DNA of 64,000 nt from assembly GCA_949357655.1 (NCBI GenBank), contig CASHTG010000015.1, forward strand, positions 806,001-870,000. Reading direction: 5' to 3'. Positions 12,854 to 23,058 of the stretch are shown here, piece after piece; the stretch's first letter is position 1, and the number at the start of each line of letters is the position of its first letter. The notes below the pieces were generated by a model. The model made no database searches. It was not told the origin of the DNA and was given only the letters and a program-made list of their open reading frames with translations. Position numbers and translations under genes: made by a program. The stretch is from Parascedosporium putredinis (lineage: Eukaryota; Ascomycota; Sordariomycetes; Microascales; Microascaceae).

Positions 12854-13835
12854 CTGGACCTCGTTCTCGTTGCCAGCGCCCGCCCCTGTCTCGTTATCAG
12901 CGGGGAATAGCGTCGTTGACCAAGAGCACGCCAAAGTGCCCCGATGAATCCTTGATGTGACTTTGTGTCTGACAGCTTACAGGCCATGCATCAATAGCAC
13001 AGGCAAGCAGCACTGAAAAATTGGGACTGGGCAGCCAGCCAGCCAGTCAGCCGGATATTACATTCCTCTCCCGTCGCGTGGGTATAATGCATAGACTGGG
13101 GCATAAGGATATTGTCCACGCACACTGGCTGGCCCTATAATCGGAGCAAGGGCCTCTTGAAGATCATTGCATCAACCGATTGCTCAATCCTCCCTCCCTC
13201 CCTCCCTGCCCCTCCCCCGGCTTTGGCTCTGGTTCTTCGGGCCCTCTATTGTTCTCGGTTCCGCTCCGCCACGGGCTGTGTAAGTCAACCAACACAAGCA
13301 GCATCTGCACCTCGTCTGCTGCAAACTACCAATATAATAGATACTGTCTCGTCCCAACCCACTTGGGGTTTCGCTACTTTTGGGTCCTTTTCTCTCTTTC
13401 TCCCCTCCTCTCGCTTCCACTCTATCACTTCTTTTTGTTTCTTTATTTTTTTCTTTCTTTCTGGGCTTCTTCTCTGTTATAATAACATAATCTTTCTGTT
13501 CCCTGCCTATCTCCATCTCTCGACCTAGTCCAACAGCTCACTTTGCCACACCCACCTGCAGCCGATCTCCCTCCACCCAATCTCGACCGCTCACGGGGCG
13601 AATTCGCAACCAACGATACCTGTATACGGTCTCCTCCACCCACTAAGACGGCCGACTCGTCTGCCGCCCTCTTTACGGGGCCTCGTAACGAATGCTACCA
13701 CTGTGCTTTCGAGTCTAGAGGACTCTTATTTTCCTCCGTCTGCGATTTTCTTCTTTTCCCGCGCCTTGAAGCGCGAGCCATCGTCGTCGGAACGTCCCGT
13801 GGTGATATAGTGCGAGTAACGACTTTCGCGCCACC

Positions 13836-16634
13836 ATGCCGCCATCTTTGCATCGTCGAGAGGAGTCGACGGCTTTGAAGATTGGGCTTATATCCGTTGT
13901 CATAATAGCAATCCTTTCCTTGATGGCCTTGGTCATTTACCTCACCCTTGGCCGCCTTCGGAACCAACAATATCTAGAGGCCTGCAAAAGAGATCCTTAC
14001 CTGACCAGGAGAGAATTTTCTCGTCGGCGGAAACTAAGTGCAGCTCAGCGAATCGAGGAAGAAGAAGATCAGCGCATGTTTATTTTGAGAAAAACACAAT
14101 CCTATAGCCGCATGTCAAACCGGGACGAATGCGATGTCGTGGACAATCACAGCAGTCGAAGCGGCGGCCAGGAGACACCGAGAAAGTCTGAAGAATCCCA
14201 GGTTAACGACGCCGACCCCGAAAGGGAGATGAAGGCCTGGGAAGCGGGTCTCGGTCAAGAGCAGGAACAAGTGTTAGGGCAGAATAGGCCGTTCCTCGGC
14301 CCTCATCCAGCCATGGTTGAAATATCACGGTCGAGGCCCTGCCTGAAACCGCAACCCACACTCGGCGGTCAAGCTCACTCACACGCACGCCCCTCTTGGC
14401 CGTCCCCGATTCCGAGGATGAGTCCGACCAACCGCCAAAGACGAGACAAGGAACGGCGCCCCGAGATGAGAATTTGGTAGCCTGTGAGCCGCTTTGGGAG
14501 AGACGCTGGAGCACCCGTAGGCATGCGAGCTACCAGAACTTGGTTTCGAGGGAGGCGTCGCCCACCCCTCCTCCTTCGTCTTCCTCAAAAGAGACGTAGG
14601 CATGGCGGCGGCAGCAGCTCTGTCTCCTACGGGCCAGATCCTTCATGTCGCATCAGGCGAGGTCAAGGCTCTCGAAATCAAACACATCATGGTCGCGCCC
14701 TCTATGAGAGTCCGTGCCGCGTCCATGGAACCCCTTGGCCCTCGTCGACCATCCCCTCGACCATCCCCTCGGCCCACCCCATCTACCAGCAGCTCCATCA
14801 ATTCAATGATGTTATCTAGCCCGCCCCCGAGTGGGCCCCTCCCGGCCTTGCCCGTCTCTGGCACTCGCACCCGATCCTACTCAGCCACACCCTCCCCATT
14901 CCCCAATCTTGTCTCTCCTCCGCCACCAGCAGCCCGCCTACCCTTTACCTCACCACGAACGGATGGCTTTCTCTCCCCAGAGCCAGAGCTTCACGCAAAC
15001 TCGGTCCCCGCCAACGCGAGCGTGCTCCCTCGTGGGATCGGCCCCAGAGGCCGCGGCAGCGGTCTTCGGCAAACGACACGCCATTCACCGTGGCCTCGTC
15101 GCAACGTATCCGCTCCTTGTCCCCCAGCGTGGTGCCTCGGAGGAAACCTGTGCCTAGCAGGACCCCCACACCTAAGCCATCGTCTGCCTCCCTTGCCTCC
15201 GCCGCTGGGCCGCCAGTCAATCTCTCCGTCAGCCGGCGACTCTCGGTCTCTTCATCCATCATGGCGACCCCGATCGAACTAATCGCCAGGGTTCCCCTCC
15301 CTACTCCACGCGTTCCTCTCCCCTCAAAAGAGAAAGCCCTCCGCTGGCTTTGAAGACGAGGCTACGATTGTTGCCGAAAATACCCTCGTGTTTCCCGAAA
15401 AGGCGTACATGGTCTCGCCTAGCCCCGTACCCCAAAACCCTCCTGTGAGGCCGGAGGAGCCTCATCGCGTCCCAAGCGAGGTCCAAACTATGTCAGCGGC
15501 CCGCCGGTCGCCCCCTCCCCGCGCCACTCAAGCCCGTACCTGGCTCGCAACACCCGAACGCCTGGAAAAAGAACTCGAGCGGCCAAGGGAAGCTGACAAG
15601 CCTACACAGCAGTGGCACCCCACAGAGCGAGAAGAGTCACACGGGGCCAGATTTTCTGAGGAGTCGGAAGAGTCAGAAGAGTCAGAAGAGGAAGAGCTGG
15701 TTCAGTTTAGGGGACCCAATCTGCTCGTAGCCCCATCTCCCGAGCCGACCCGACCCCAGGGCCTCAGACAGACGCAGTCACACCAATATCTTCCAGTGCC
15801 GGCCACGCGAAATCGATCTAACTCGAATGAGGATGGCAACCGGCTTGGGCAGCACGTCCATGGAAGTGGAATGCAGCAGGACGCGGCGAGTCGCCGACTC
15901 CGTGCACGGTCTTTTGATAATCGCGCCACCATGGCCCAGGGAAAATGGGAGCTTCAGGTGTCTATACTTGACCAGACTGGGGCCGGTTTTAGGCGCTCCT
16001 CTCGGTCGCCCTCGCCATCTCCTGCAGAAACGTCCGGCGAGAACGAGCGAGAGCAGCTGTCCGTGGAAACTCGCGAACCTTCGCAGACACGGTCGCGTTC
16101 CACCGCATCTTCTCGGGAAGTCCCTCCTCTACGGACGACACCCTTCACTACCACGCCGCCTACGGCGTCTCATTCTCCGGACCCTCAGACCGCCTACTCC
16201 TCCTCGAGCTCTACCTCGATTGCTTCGCCGCCCCAGCCCCCGACTCCCCGTACCCCGCAAATAGGCGGAGCTGCTGCTCTCTGCCACGCAAACTTTGCCA
16301 GTCCGGCCAAGGTCAAGCTGCTAGCCGAAGCCCCCGAAGTGTTCCTTATAAGCCTTCGGCCCCGCCGCTTTTCTACACTTCTGCGCCTATGCCCACCTCC
16401 AACGCATCCCCGCCGTTGTTTTCCTCGCCTGATTATGCCGCTGCCCACAGACTCGCCCATAATCCTAGCATGCAATATACCGGACCAGCACGACGATCGT
16501 ATATCGAGCTCAACTACGGGCGCGATACCATGAAGGAGTCTTTTGGGTCCACGGCGAAGCCTGTGCGAAATATCCAAGAGGCGGAACTATCCAGCAGACT
16601 CTCGGGGCCCCCAGACATGCCCGCGTTCTTCTAA
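13836..16634 (+). CDS. Membrane-anchored Ser/Pro/Arg-rich protein of unknown function
   Basis: I do not recognise this gene. It starts MPPSLHRREES, followed within 20 residues by one hydrophobic segment (about residues 17-38, VVIIAILSLMALVIYLTLGR). A basic, charged region follows (RREFSRRRKLSAAQRIEEEE). The remaining 800 or so residues look disordered and rich in Ser, Pro, Arg and Glu, with a Pro-Arg-Ser repeat (coded about 14745-14785), an ESEESEESEEEE acidic stretch (about 15655-15695) and many RS/SP pairs. The most ordered-looking tail is the C-terminus (ARRSYIELNYGRDTMKES...PDMPAFF). The reading frame moves 0, 2, 1, 0, 2, 1, 0 along the gene, as six missing bases would produce; with them the product is about 934 residues. 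The slip near 14587-14590 lies in an A run and one near 15007-15010 in a C run. A type III, single-pass protein with a long cytosolic tail is inferred. No introns are needed. Confidence 0.7.
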
Positions 16635-17251
16635 TCACAAAGCCACCTACTTGTGGTAAATCTCGACACATCTTCTCTATACCCATACGCCGCCACACTG
16701 GCATGTACAACTTTTTGTTCCAACCCAACTACCACCCTCGGCGATGCGTTCCCTTTTGAAAAATGAACTAAATGCCACCAACCACCCATGTGTATTCAAC
16801 AATACTTTTGCCTTGATTCTCCCATTGAGGGGCTTCCTTCTTCTCATTTCTTTCCTCTCTTTTAGACCTACAAACTAGCATTATACCAGGGAAAGGCGTT
16901 TTTTAAGGTTTTGTGGTTCGAGGAACCAATGGGGTGGAAGCGGATTGGACTGGAAAGGGTTATGAAAGGCAAGGCATGACGGCGTTTTATATAGCCATTT
17001 GCTCCTCATATTATGAGAGAAAGGACACAAAGGACATGATTTTGTTTTATATTACCGATCGCAAATACAACAAGCATTCAAGTCTAGCTTCGTACGTGCC
17101 AAGTAAAGAGTTTTCCTTCTTTTTCTTTTTCATCCTCAAAAACCAGCGAGGGGAAGTGAAAGGCTCCCGGGACGACTACACGCTTTCCTTCTTCCCACAA
17201 ATCAGACACCCATGTTTTTTTCTTGCGCAACGACCAATGGATATTGACCTC
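16635..17251. other. Convergent spacer between the orphan gene and TRP4
   Basis: No coding signal apart from the two 3' ends. It is AT-richer than its flanks and presumably holds both 3' UTRs. Confidence 0.6.
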
Positions 17252-18641
17252 TCACGCTGCCAATTCGTTGGTGATCTCGACGAAACCTTCCCACTGCTTC
17301 CAAGCCTCGCCGCTCTTGAGCGCCCAGCGGGCACGCCTCACACCTTCCTTCCAGCGCTGACCTCCGGGACCTCGTTCGGCGATTACGGCGCCATCATCGC
17401 CGGGGCCCATAGCGCTCTGGTCGGCCTCGCAGATGCCAGAGATGACGAAGAGGGCGGCAGTGTTCATGAGGACAAAGTGGAGGAGGGGGTGATCGTCGGG
17501 CAGCTCGTTGTGAAGGATCTTGTGAAGGATTTCGGCGTTTTCGCTAGGTTCCTTGCCGGACGAGACGGTGGAGAGGGCGTGTGCCTCGAGGCCAAAGTCG
17601 GCGGGCTCGACGGTGAAGTGCTCGATGGTTATGTCCTTGGGGTCGGGGCTGCTGCCGAGAACGAGCCAGCAGTAGGTCTTGCCGGCGCACGAGACCTCGT
17701 CGAGCTCCTCGGCGCCGCAGACAATGAGGGCCTTTTGGGCGCCGGCGATGCGAAGGGCCTCGGCAAAGGCCGGGCCGAGCTCACGGCGGGCGACGCCGAT
17801 CACGCGGGCCTCGAGCACGTCCTCGACGGGGTTGGCGAGGGGCCCAATGTTGTTAAAGATTGTGCGCCAGGGAGCTGCTTGCGGATGGGGGCGACGTAGC
17901 GCATGCCGGTGTGGAAGACGGGGGCGAAGAGGAAGGAGTAGTTTGTGCGGGCGTAGATGGCGTGGATGGTGGTGGGGGTCACGGCCTCGATGACGGGGCG
18001 CGGGGCCGCATGTTGTTGATGAGGTCGGCGGAGCCGGACTTGGAGGTGGAGGCGCGGTTTCCGTGCTTGGAGACGAGGAGGAGGGAGGAGGCGATTATGG
18101 AGGCGGTGGTGGAGATGTTGAAGGTGTTGTGGGAGTCGCCTCCGGTTCCGACGATGTCGCACTGCGAAAGGGGGCGGCGCGGTCGATAGGTTAGCTGGGT
18201 TGTGATCTCGAGTGGGTAGGCTAGGAGGAAGGAGGGAGGACAGAGTAGACGGCAGAAAAAAAGAATAAGAATGAAAAATGAAAAGATTAAGAAAAGAAAA
18301 ATACTCACCAGTCCACCACGGTATTTGCCGCCAGCCCTGTTCTTGAGCTTGATGACCTCGTTCAACGCGGGGACGTCAATCTGGGCGGCGGCGAGGCGCA
18401 TGACGCGGGCGCACTCGGCGAGCACGTCGGCCTGGAGATCGAGGGTCGTGAAGTGCAGACATATGAGGAGGGAGGCGGCCTGGGCGTCGGTGACTTGGTT
18501 GGTGAAGAAGTGGGCGATGGCCTCGGCGATGCGCTCCGGGGTGACGTGCGGGTGGCCGCCGGGCCAGAGCTGCTGGAGGAGGGGCTTGATGTCGACGAGG
18601 GGCGGGGTCGTCGACTCGGACGGCGGCGGGACGGAAGCCAT
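17252..18641 (-). CDS. TRP4: Anthranilate phosphoribosyltransferase (tryptophan synthesis)
   Basis: The enzyme joins anthranilate and PRPP to give phosphoribosyl-anthranilate, the second step of the tryptophan branch. Exon 1 is 18641-18309, exon 2 is 18161-17252, with a 147-bp GTGAGT...CAG intron; about 414 residues. The N-terminal helical domain is followed by the glycine-rich GTGGDSHNTFNISTT motif and KHGNRASTSKSGSADL, both part of the PRPP/anthranilate site. Two slips, in the C runs 17995-17998 and 17870-17872 (read on the minus strand), interrupt exon 2. Filling them restores the run from RPRAPVIEAVTP through KQLPWRTIFNNIGPLANP, which is conserved in the family. An upstream in-frame ATG at 18791 would add a low-complexity Arg-Glu stretch from a GA repeat, so I prefer 18641. 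Confidence 0.96.
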
Positions 18642-18664
18642 TGCTGCTCTGAGACCTCGCGGGT

Positions 18665-18682
18665 TCTCTCTCTCTCTCTCTC
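18665..18682. repeat. (TC)n microsatellite in the TRP4 leader
   Basis: A TC tract 24 bp upstream of the TRP4 start codon, GA on the coding strand. It probably lies in the 5' UTR. Confidence 0.9.
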
Positions 18683-18890
18683 TTCTTTCTCTAGAGGTAG
18701 GTGTGTGTACCCGAGGAAATGGTTTGTCGGGTTCAAAGGGACTGAAAGAGCGTGGGTGATTGTTTGGGGAGGAGTCTCGAGCCGTAGCCAAAGTTCCTCT
18801 TTGGAGGGGTCCAGAAATCGCGGTGCCTTTTTTCCCGCTCTTCGTTCTTTTTCCCCTGGGGGACCCTATGACGAAAGCTTATTTTTGATG

Positions 18891-18897
18891 TGAGTCA
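18891..18897. promoter_or_regulatory. Gcn4/CPC1-type box (TGAGTCA) upstream of TRP4
   Basis: A perfect TGAGTCA, the palindromic general-control element bound by Gcn4 in yeast and CPC-1/CpcA in filamentous fungi. It lies 250 bp upstream of the TRP4 start. Amino-acid biosynthetic genes are the classical targets, which fits. A 7-base match can also arise by chance. Confidence 0.45.
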
Positions 18898-20336
18898 AAT
18901 GGCAAAAAAACACCGACAAAGGCGTGGAGGGGAATAGAGGGGCTCCTTCCCCACCCCCGCGTCGAGCTTCTCATAATAATCATCAAGCGTATTTGGCCAG
19001 GCGATGCGGCAGGCATACACGGAGAGACCTCTCATTCGTTGACTTTGGCTAATGAAGATTTGCGCCAGTGAACGCGCAGTCGAGCGCCATGATGGAAATG
19101 CCGGGAGTCACAGGGCGCAGGGTTCGATGTTCGCCCAAGTCACATTTGGAAATGGGATCCGCGATCTTGAGCTCGATTCCCGATCGGAGGCAGGTACAAT
19201 CTTGGAGCTTCCTGTGCTCTTGCCCGGTTTAGTAGCTGTGACCTTTACTGGTGGTGGTGCTAGAAGAGTCTGTCTCCCATCTCCATTTTCAGGTTACGGC
19301 AACGAGAGAATTGTTCAATGTTGTAAATGTGCAGCTTTGCGCTGCGTCTCTGGGTGGGCTATCCATCTCTCCGTCGTGAGTTGGATAACCCTAGATCGAT
19401 CTGGCTGTATTGTCACGACACTCGTGGGCATGCGCCGCTTTTTAAAGGCTACACGACCGGTTTGCGACGGATACCGAAGAGAGCGGCTTGTGACGGGCAT
19501 CCGTCGTTTGTGTTTGGCCGGGGAGGAACAAGCTCAGTCGGGATATAAACGGTGATGACCGCATGTCCTCGATACGGCATCCACCGCCGAGATTGCCGGT
19601 TTATGGAAAGGGTCAATCGGGTCCGGACCTGGTCCGCGCTTTCCCGTCACTTTTCTTTTTCTCTTTAGTTCCGTCGAAGCGCATTCCCTGATGCCCACCG
19701 CAACGTATACGAATTTGCCACCCTCACAGGCTCCCACCACTGGAGAAATCTGAAGGGGTCTATTTAGAGGCTGTAGACTGCCGCTTTGGACGGCGGTGAG
19801 TCCTTGATCGAATCCACTAATTACTCCGCCCAGGCCAGAAAGGGAAAAAGAGCCACCACCCCACCAGATCCTTCCAAGCAGAATGGATCTAGTGTAAGAC
19901 TTCAGTCCAGCGGTCGTTGAAGATACAAGGGAGCCGACGCATGTTGGGATTCCCTTCCTCGCGGCCATGGACGGGGAATCTTCAACGCAAAGCAACATAC
20001 AAGCCCTGAAAGCAAACAAAGGTTCCCTAACTTGTGGTCCTCTTTTATATTCCGAGCCCTTCTGCATTTCCCCCTCACCTCCCGGCCGGGTGGCGTTTCG
20101 CCCGCGTGTGCCTGGGCTGAAGCGTGGAAACGCGACCCGCTCCGCACCTTGAGTCACCAATGGCCCTCCGAGTCACGGCCTCGGGCCGCATGGCGTCATC
20201 CCCCCATTCTTGACCTTTGCTTTACCCTCCGCACCACGTTCCCGTCTCCCCCATTCCAACGCGGCGCCTTGCGGACTACACGCACCTTTACAACCACCTC
20301 TAAGCAGCGCTTGCACACCAGCACCCCCTCTTCACG

Positions 20337-21449
20337 ATGCCCTCCCCGCCCACGATAGATCGGGCTGCCGTGACCGGCTTCCACAACGGCGCCCTGTATG
20401 ATGCACACCGGCCTTCGTACCCACCCGAGGTTGTCGACGCTCTACTGACCGAGCTCGGCATCGCGGGCCGTCAGGGAGCTAGGGTTGTCGAGGTTGCTGC
20501 AGGGACGGGCAAGTTCACGGTCCCCCTAGCAGCCCGGCCTGAGGGGTTCGAGATTCGCGCGGTGGAACCGCTGGCGAGCATGAGAGACCAATTGGCGGCC
20601 AAGGGAATATCTAATGTGGAGGTCCTAGAAGGGTCGGCCACGTCCTTGCCCGTCGAGGATGGTTGGGGGATGCTGTTATCGTTGCTCAGGTAGGGCATCC
20701 CGGAAATGAGCTGAGATATCAAGGCGTAGTGCTGACTCTATTCCTACGGCGCAGGCATTTCACTGGTACGAATGGGCCCCTTCCGCTAGAAGAAGGCGGG
20801 ACGAGAGGTGTGGTAAAGTATGAATGGCGGCGCTGATTACGTTTGCCCTAGGTTCGCCAACGTCGAAGCACTCGCCCAACTCAAGAGGGTTGTCAAGCCC
20901 GGGTCCTCTCTGGCACTCCTGTGGAACATTGAAGATTGTTTGTTTCCCTATCTCTTTTGAACTCAAGAAAGAACGAAAAAAAGAGGCAGTGACTGGGAGG
21001 TTCGAATAACCAGTACAAGACGGTGGATGCTAACCCATACACCGGATTTAGACAACAAACCCGCGTCGTGGAAGGCTACGACGCCATGGGAGCAGAAGCT
21101 GAATGAGCTCATCTTCTCCCTCAAACTAGATGGCCAACCCCGTTTCCGTGATGAGCGCTGGAAGGACGTCTTCCTAGACAAGACAGGCGACAATGGCAAA
21201 GTCAAGGAGCTATTTGTCACGCCTATAGGTGAAAAGGTCTTCCGGTGGACCGTGTGGCTGTCCGACGAAGCCCTTTTGCTCAGGCTGCGGACGCTGAGCC
21301 AAGTGGCTATCCTGCAAGGAAAGGACAAGGAAGACTTTGATAGCAAATTTTGGGATATAGTCAAGGCTCCCGAGGCAGAGAGGAACGAACAAGGCCTGCT
21401 TCCTTTGCATGGAGGCACTGCGGTAGCTTGGACGAAGAGGGTAGACTGA
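20337..21449 (+). CDS. Class I SAM-dependent methyltransferase, substrate unknown
   Basis: It belongs to the methyltransferase type 11/UbiE-like group; the substrate cannot be told from sequence. Four exons: 20337-20689, 20755-20765, 20852-20937 and 21052-21449; with one restored base they total 849 bases, 282 residues. Motif I is VVEVAAGTGKFT, the SAM-binding glycine loop, followed by an acidic end of strand 2 (IRAVEPLASM) and GDAVIVAQAFHWF at the motif II position. The second exon is only 11 nt and supplies AFHW. The slip is in the G run 20665-20669, just before the first intron. The third intron has a GTTTGT donor and a good GCTAAC branch site. The AFHWF segment is typical of fungal members of this group. 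Confidence 0.9.
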
Positions 21450-21715
21450 TGGCGCGGCTCGCCGCACGAAGATTTCCCATATAAAGCAGTTTTTGCGATA
21501 GATCCATAGATGCATAGGTCTCTAGTCTGACGGTGAATCGATTTCGACAGTTTGTTTTTCTTTTCTTTTTCAACTCATTACCATTCGTTAATCGTAGACT
21601 ACGCTTGCCCAAATTTGCAGCTTGTCCCCCTCGAGGTTGCCCTTCCTCAACCTATGCAAACCCAGCTCTCTAAAACCCACCCCTTGCACCATCTCTCTTT
21701 AGAAACCTGGTGTTA
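21450..21715. other. Short convergent spacer, methyltransferase and LSM6 3' ends
   Basis: 266 bases between two convergent stop codons. Nothing else is seen in it. Confidence 0.6.
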
Positions 21716-22185
21716 TCACGAGTCTGCTGAGATGTACATGACTTTGGAAAACCTTGTCAGTAAGACTAATTCATCTAGTGGGGAGAAGTCTCCCTCTCGG
21801 AAGAGGAGATTGCGAATAAGCTCACCATTGTTCCCCTCACAAATGCATCACCGTAGTTTCTCCTCTTGACGCCGTTCACATACTCTACCGTCTTCTCAAG
21901 AGCAATGTTCATGTATCCGTCCACCGACTGGAGCTCGCCTGGTGAGATAGTTAGAAGCTGAGCCGGCCCCGGGTGGGTGACCCCCTTCCCTCTAGCCCTT
22001 GCAAGGATCGGAAGCTAATCTTATGCTTGAGGAACCAGACTGTCTGGAGGGGCAAGTTCAATATAGGACTTGCCTTTATACACGACACCAGAGTTCAGCT
22101 TCACCGTCACGGGGTTACCGATGATGTCGCTGAGAAAGCTGGAGGGATCCTTGCCCTCTCCTTGAGAGATGCCGCCGTTCTCCAT
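21716..22185 (-). CDS. LSM6: U6 snRNA-associated Sm-like protein LSm6
   Basis: LSm6 is a subunit of the Lsm2-8 ring on U6 snRNA in the nucleus and of the Lsm1-7 ring in mRNA decay in the cytoplasm. Exons on the minus strand are 22185-22074, 21938-21826 and 21741-21716, giving about 83 residues, normal for the family. The Sm1 motif reads SGVVYKGELQSVDGYMNIAL across the first splice junction, and Sm2 reads FVRGNNVMYIS across the second. The first intron (22073-21939) starts with GCAAGT, a GC donor; no GT alternative keeps the frame. One base is missing near 21831-21836, just before the second intron; with it the exon phases agree. It was too fragmented by introns to show as one long reading frame. 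Confidence 0.93.
21939..22073 (-). other. GC-AG intron of LSM6
   Basis: A 135-bp intron with a GCAAGT donor after AAAG and a CACCAG acceptor. It joins AAA G to GC GAG, producing the conserved KGELQS of LSm6. The other donors identified in the window are GT. Confidence 0.85.
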
Positions 22186-23058
22186 CTTTTCTGTACTTTT
22201 TGCCTGGGGGTGTGTATTGCGCGTGTCGTGGCGGAGAGTGCGGTGAAGACTGGGTTTGATAGCGTAATGGGAGTCGCCAAAAGATGCGATTTGGTACTCA
22301 AGCAGAGGTTGGAGTCGATGAATCAAACGGCCGCTGTTTTGTGAGATTTGCCGACTTCTATCCAGTTTGCGAGAGCTGCCGCCACACACTGTGAAATCAC
22401 CCCGCCATATTGTTCATCTTCGTTGCCCAGCACTCTCAGCTCAGCCTAACCCCACACCGTGCCGACAACGAACACCAGCCACAAAGAAACGAAGAGAAGC
22501 CACAGGCAATGTATGCGCACAGTGTGTCTTCGAGGTGCTTCCACACCCGCCGCTCACTCTTCGACTTTGTATGGGCCCAGCGGAAGTTAGCGGCGCGCTG
22601 AGCAACCGGTGTACTCGACTAACTTTGATTTATTTGCTTCCTCCCACTTTGTCTGCATCACCAAAACAAAGGGGAAAATAATACTAGGGCGGAGGAAGCA
22701 AATAGGCACCACACCCCAATTCGCGCGGCGTTTTGCGATGAGAATGGAGGCGACACTGCCTCTCATTTCACCTGTTCGCACCACTTTCGCCTTCTTCTTG
22801 TGAATCTCTCTCTCTAGCCACGAGACGGACTATTCGATAGCGCATCACCATTAACCTCAGCTATGCAAGAGCTTTGCTTATATTTCATATATACCCTGTA
22901 AAAAAGATTCAACCCTCAGCCTCGCCCACTCCCCGCGCGCGTGAAGCTTTGGCGAGGCGAACCCGCCTTCCACGCCAGCACCAACCCCTTCTCCTATCGC
23001 CTGATAGCGATTCTTAACGCACACCTTGCTTGCTCTAAAAAAATCCCCAACGAAGACC
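22186..23058. other. Divergent promoter region LSM6 / RAD60-like gene
   Basis: 873 bases with no coding signal; it must hold both promoters. Confidence 0.6.

Larger units (their letters stand above)
6736..13835. other. 7.1-kb gene-free spacer
   Basis: Open frames here are short, overlap on both strands and show no domain or conserved motif; most follow pyrimidine tracts or microsatellites. Microsatellites occur at 7621-7639, 9178-9204 and 12820-12853. The last 700 bases (13180-13830) are very CT-rich and probably form the 5' leader of the gene at 13836. No tRNA-like or 5S rRNA-like structure was recognised. Confidence 0.6.
18642..20336. other. Divergent promoter region between TRP4 and the methyltransferase gene
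   Basis: No coding signal. Open frames near 19052-20160 occur on both strands and lack recognisable motifs. It contains the TC tract of the TRP4 leader and a Gcn4/Cpc1-type box at 18891-18897. Confidence 0.6.

Noticed and set aside
16913..17899. A 328-codon plus-strand frame
   Set aside because: It is antisense to the TRP4 coding sequence; the minus strand encodes clearly conserved enzyme segments.
19110..19135. GGTTCGATG-type strings resembling tRNA B boxes (also near 5091, 20999, 49097, 60437)
   Set aside because: None has a matching A box and acceptor stem at the right distance.
19534..20160. A 208-codon minus-strand frame between TRP4 and the methyltransferase
   Set aside because: No family resemblance, Gly/Arg-rich chance composition, and it lies in a region expected to be promoter.
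21960..22020. A GGTGGGTGACC string resembling part of fungal 5S rRNA
   Set aside because: It lies inside the first LSM6 intron and the rest of the 5S sequence is absent.
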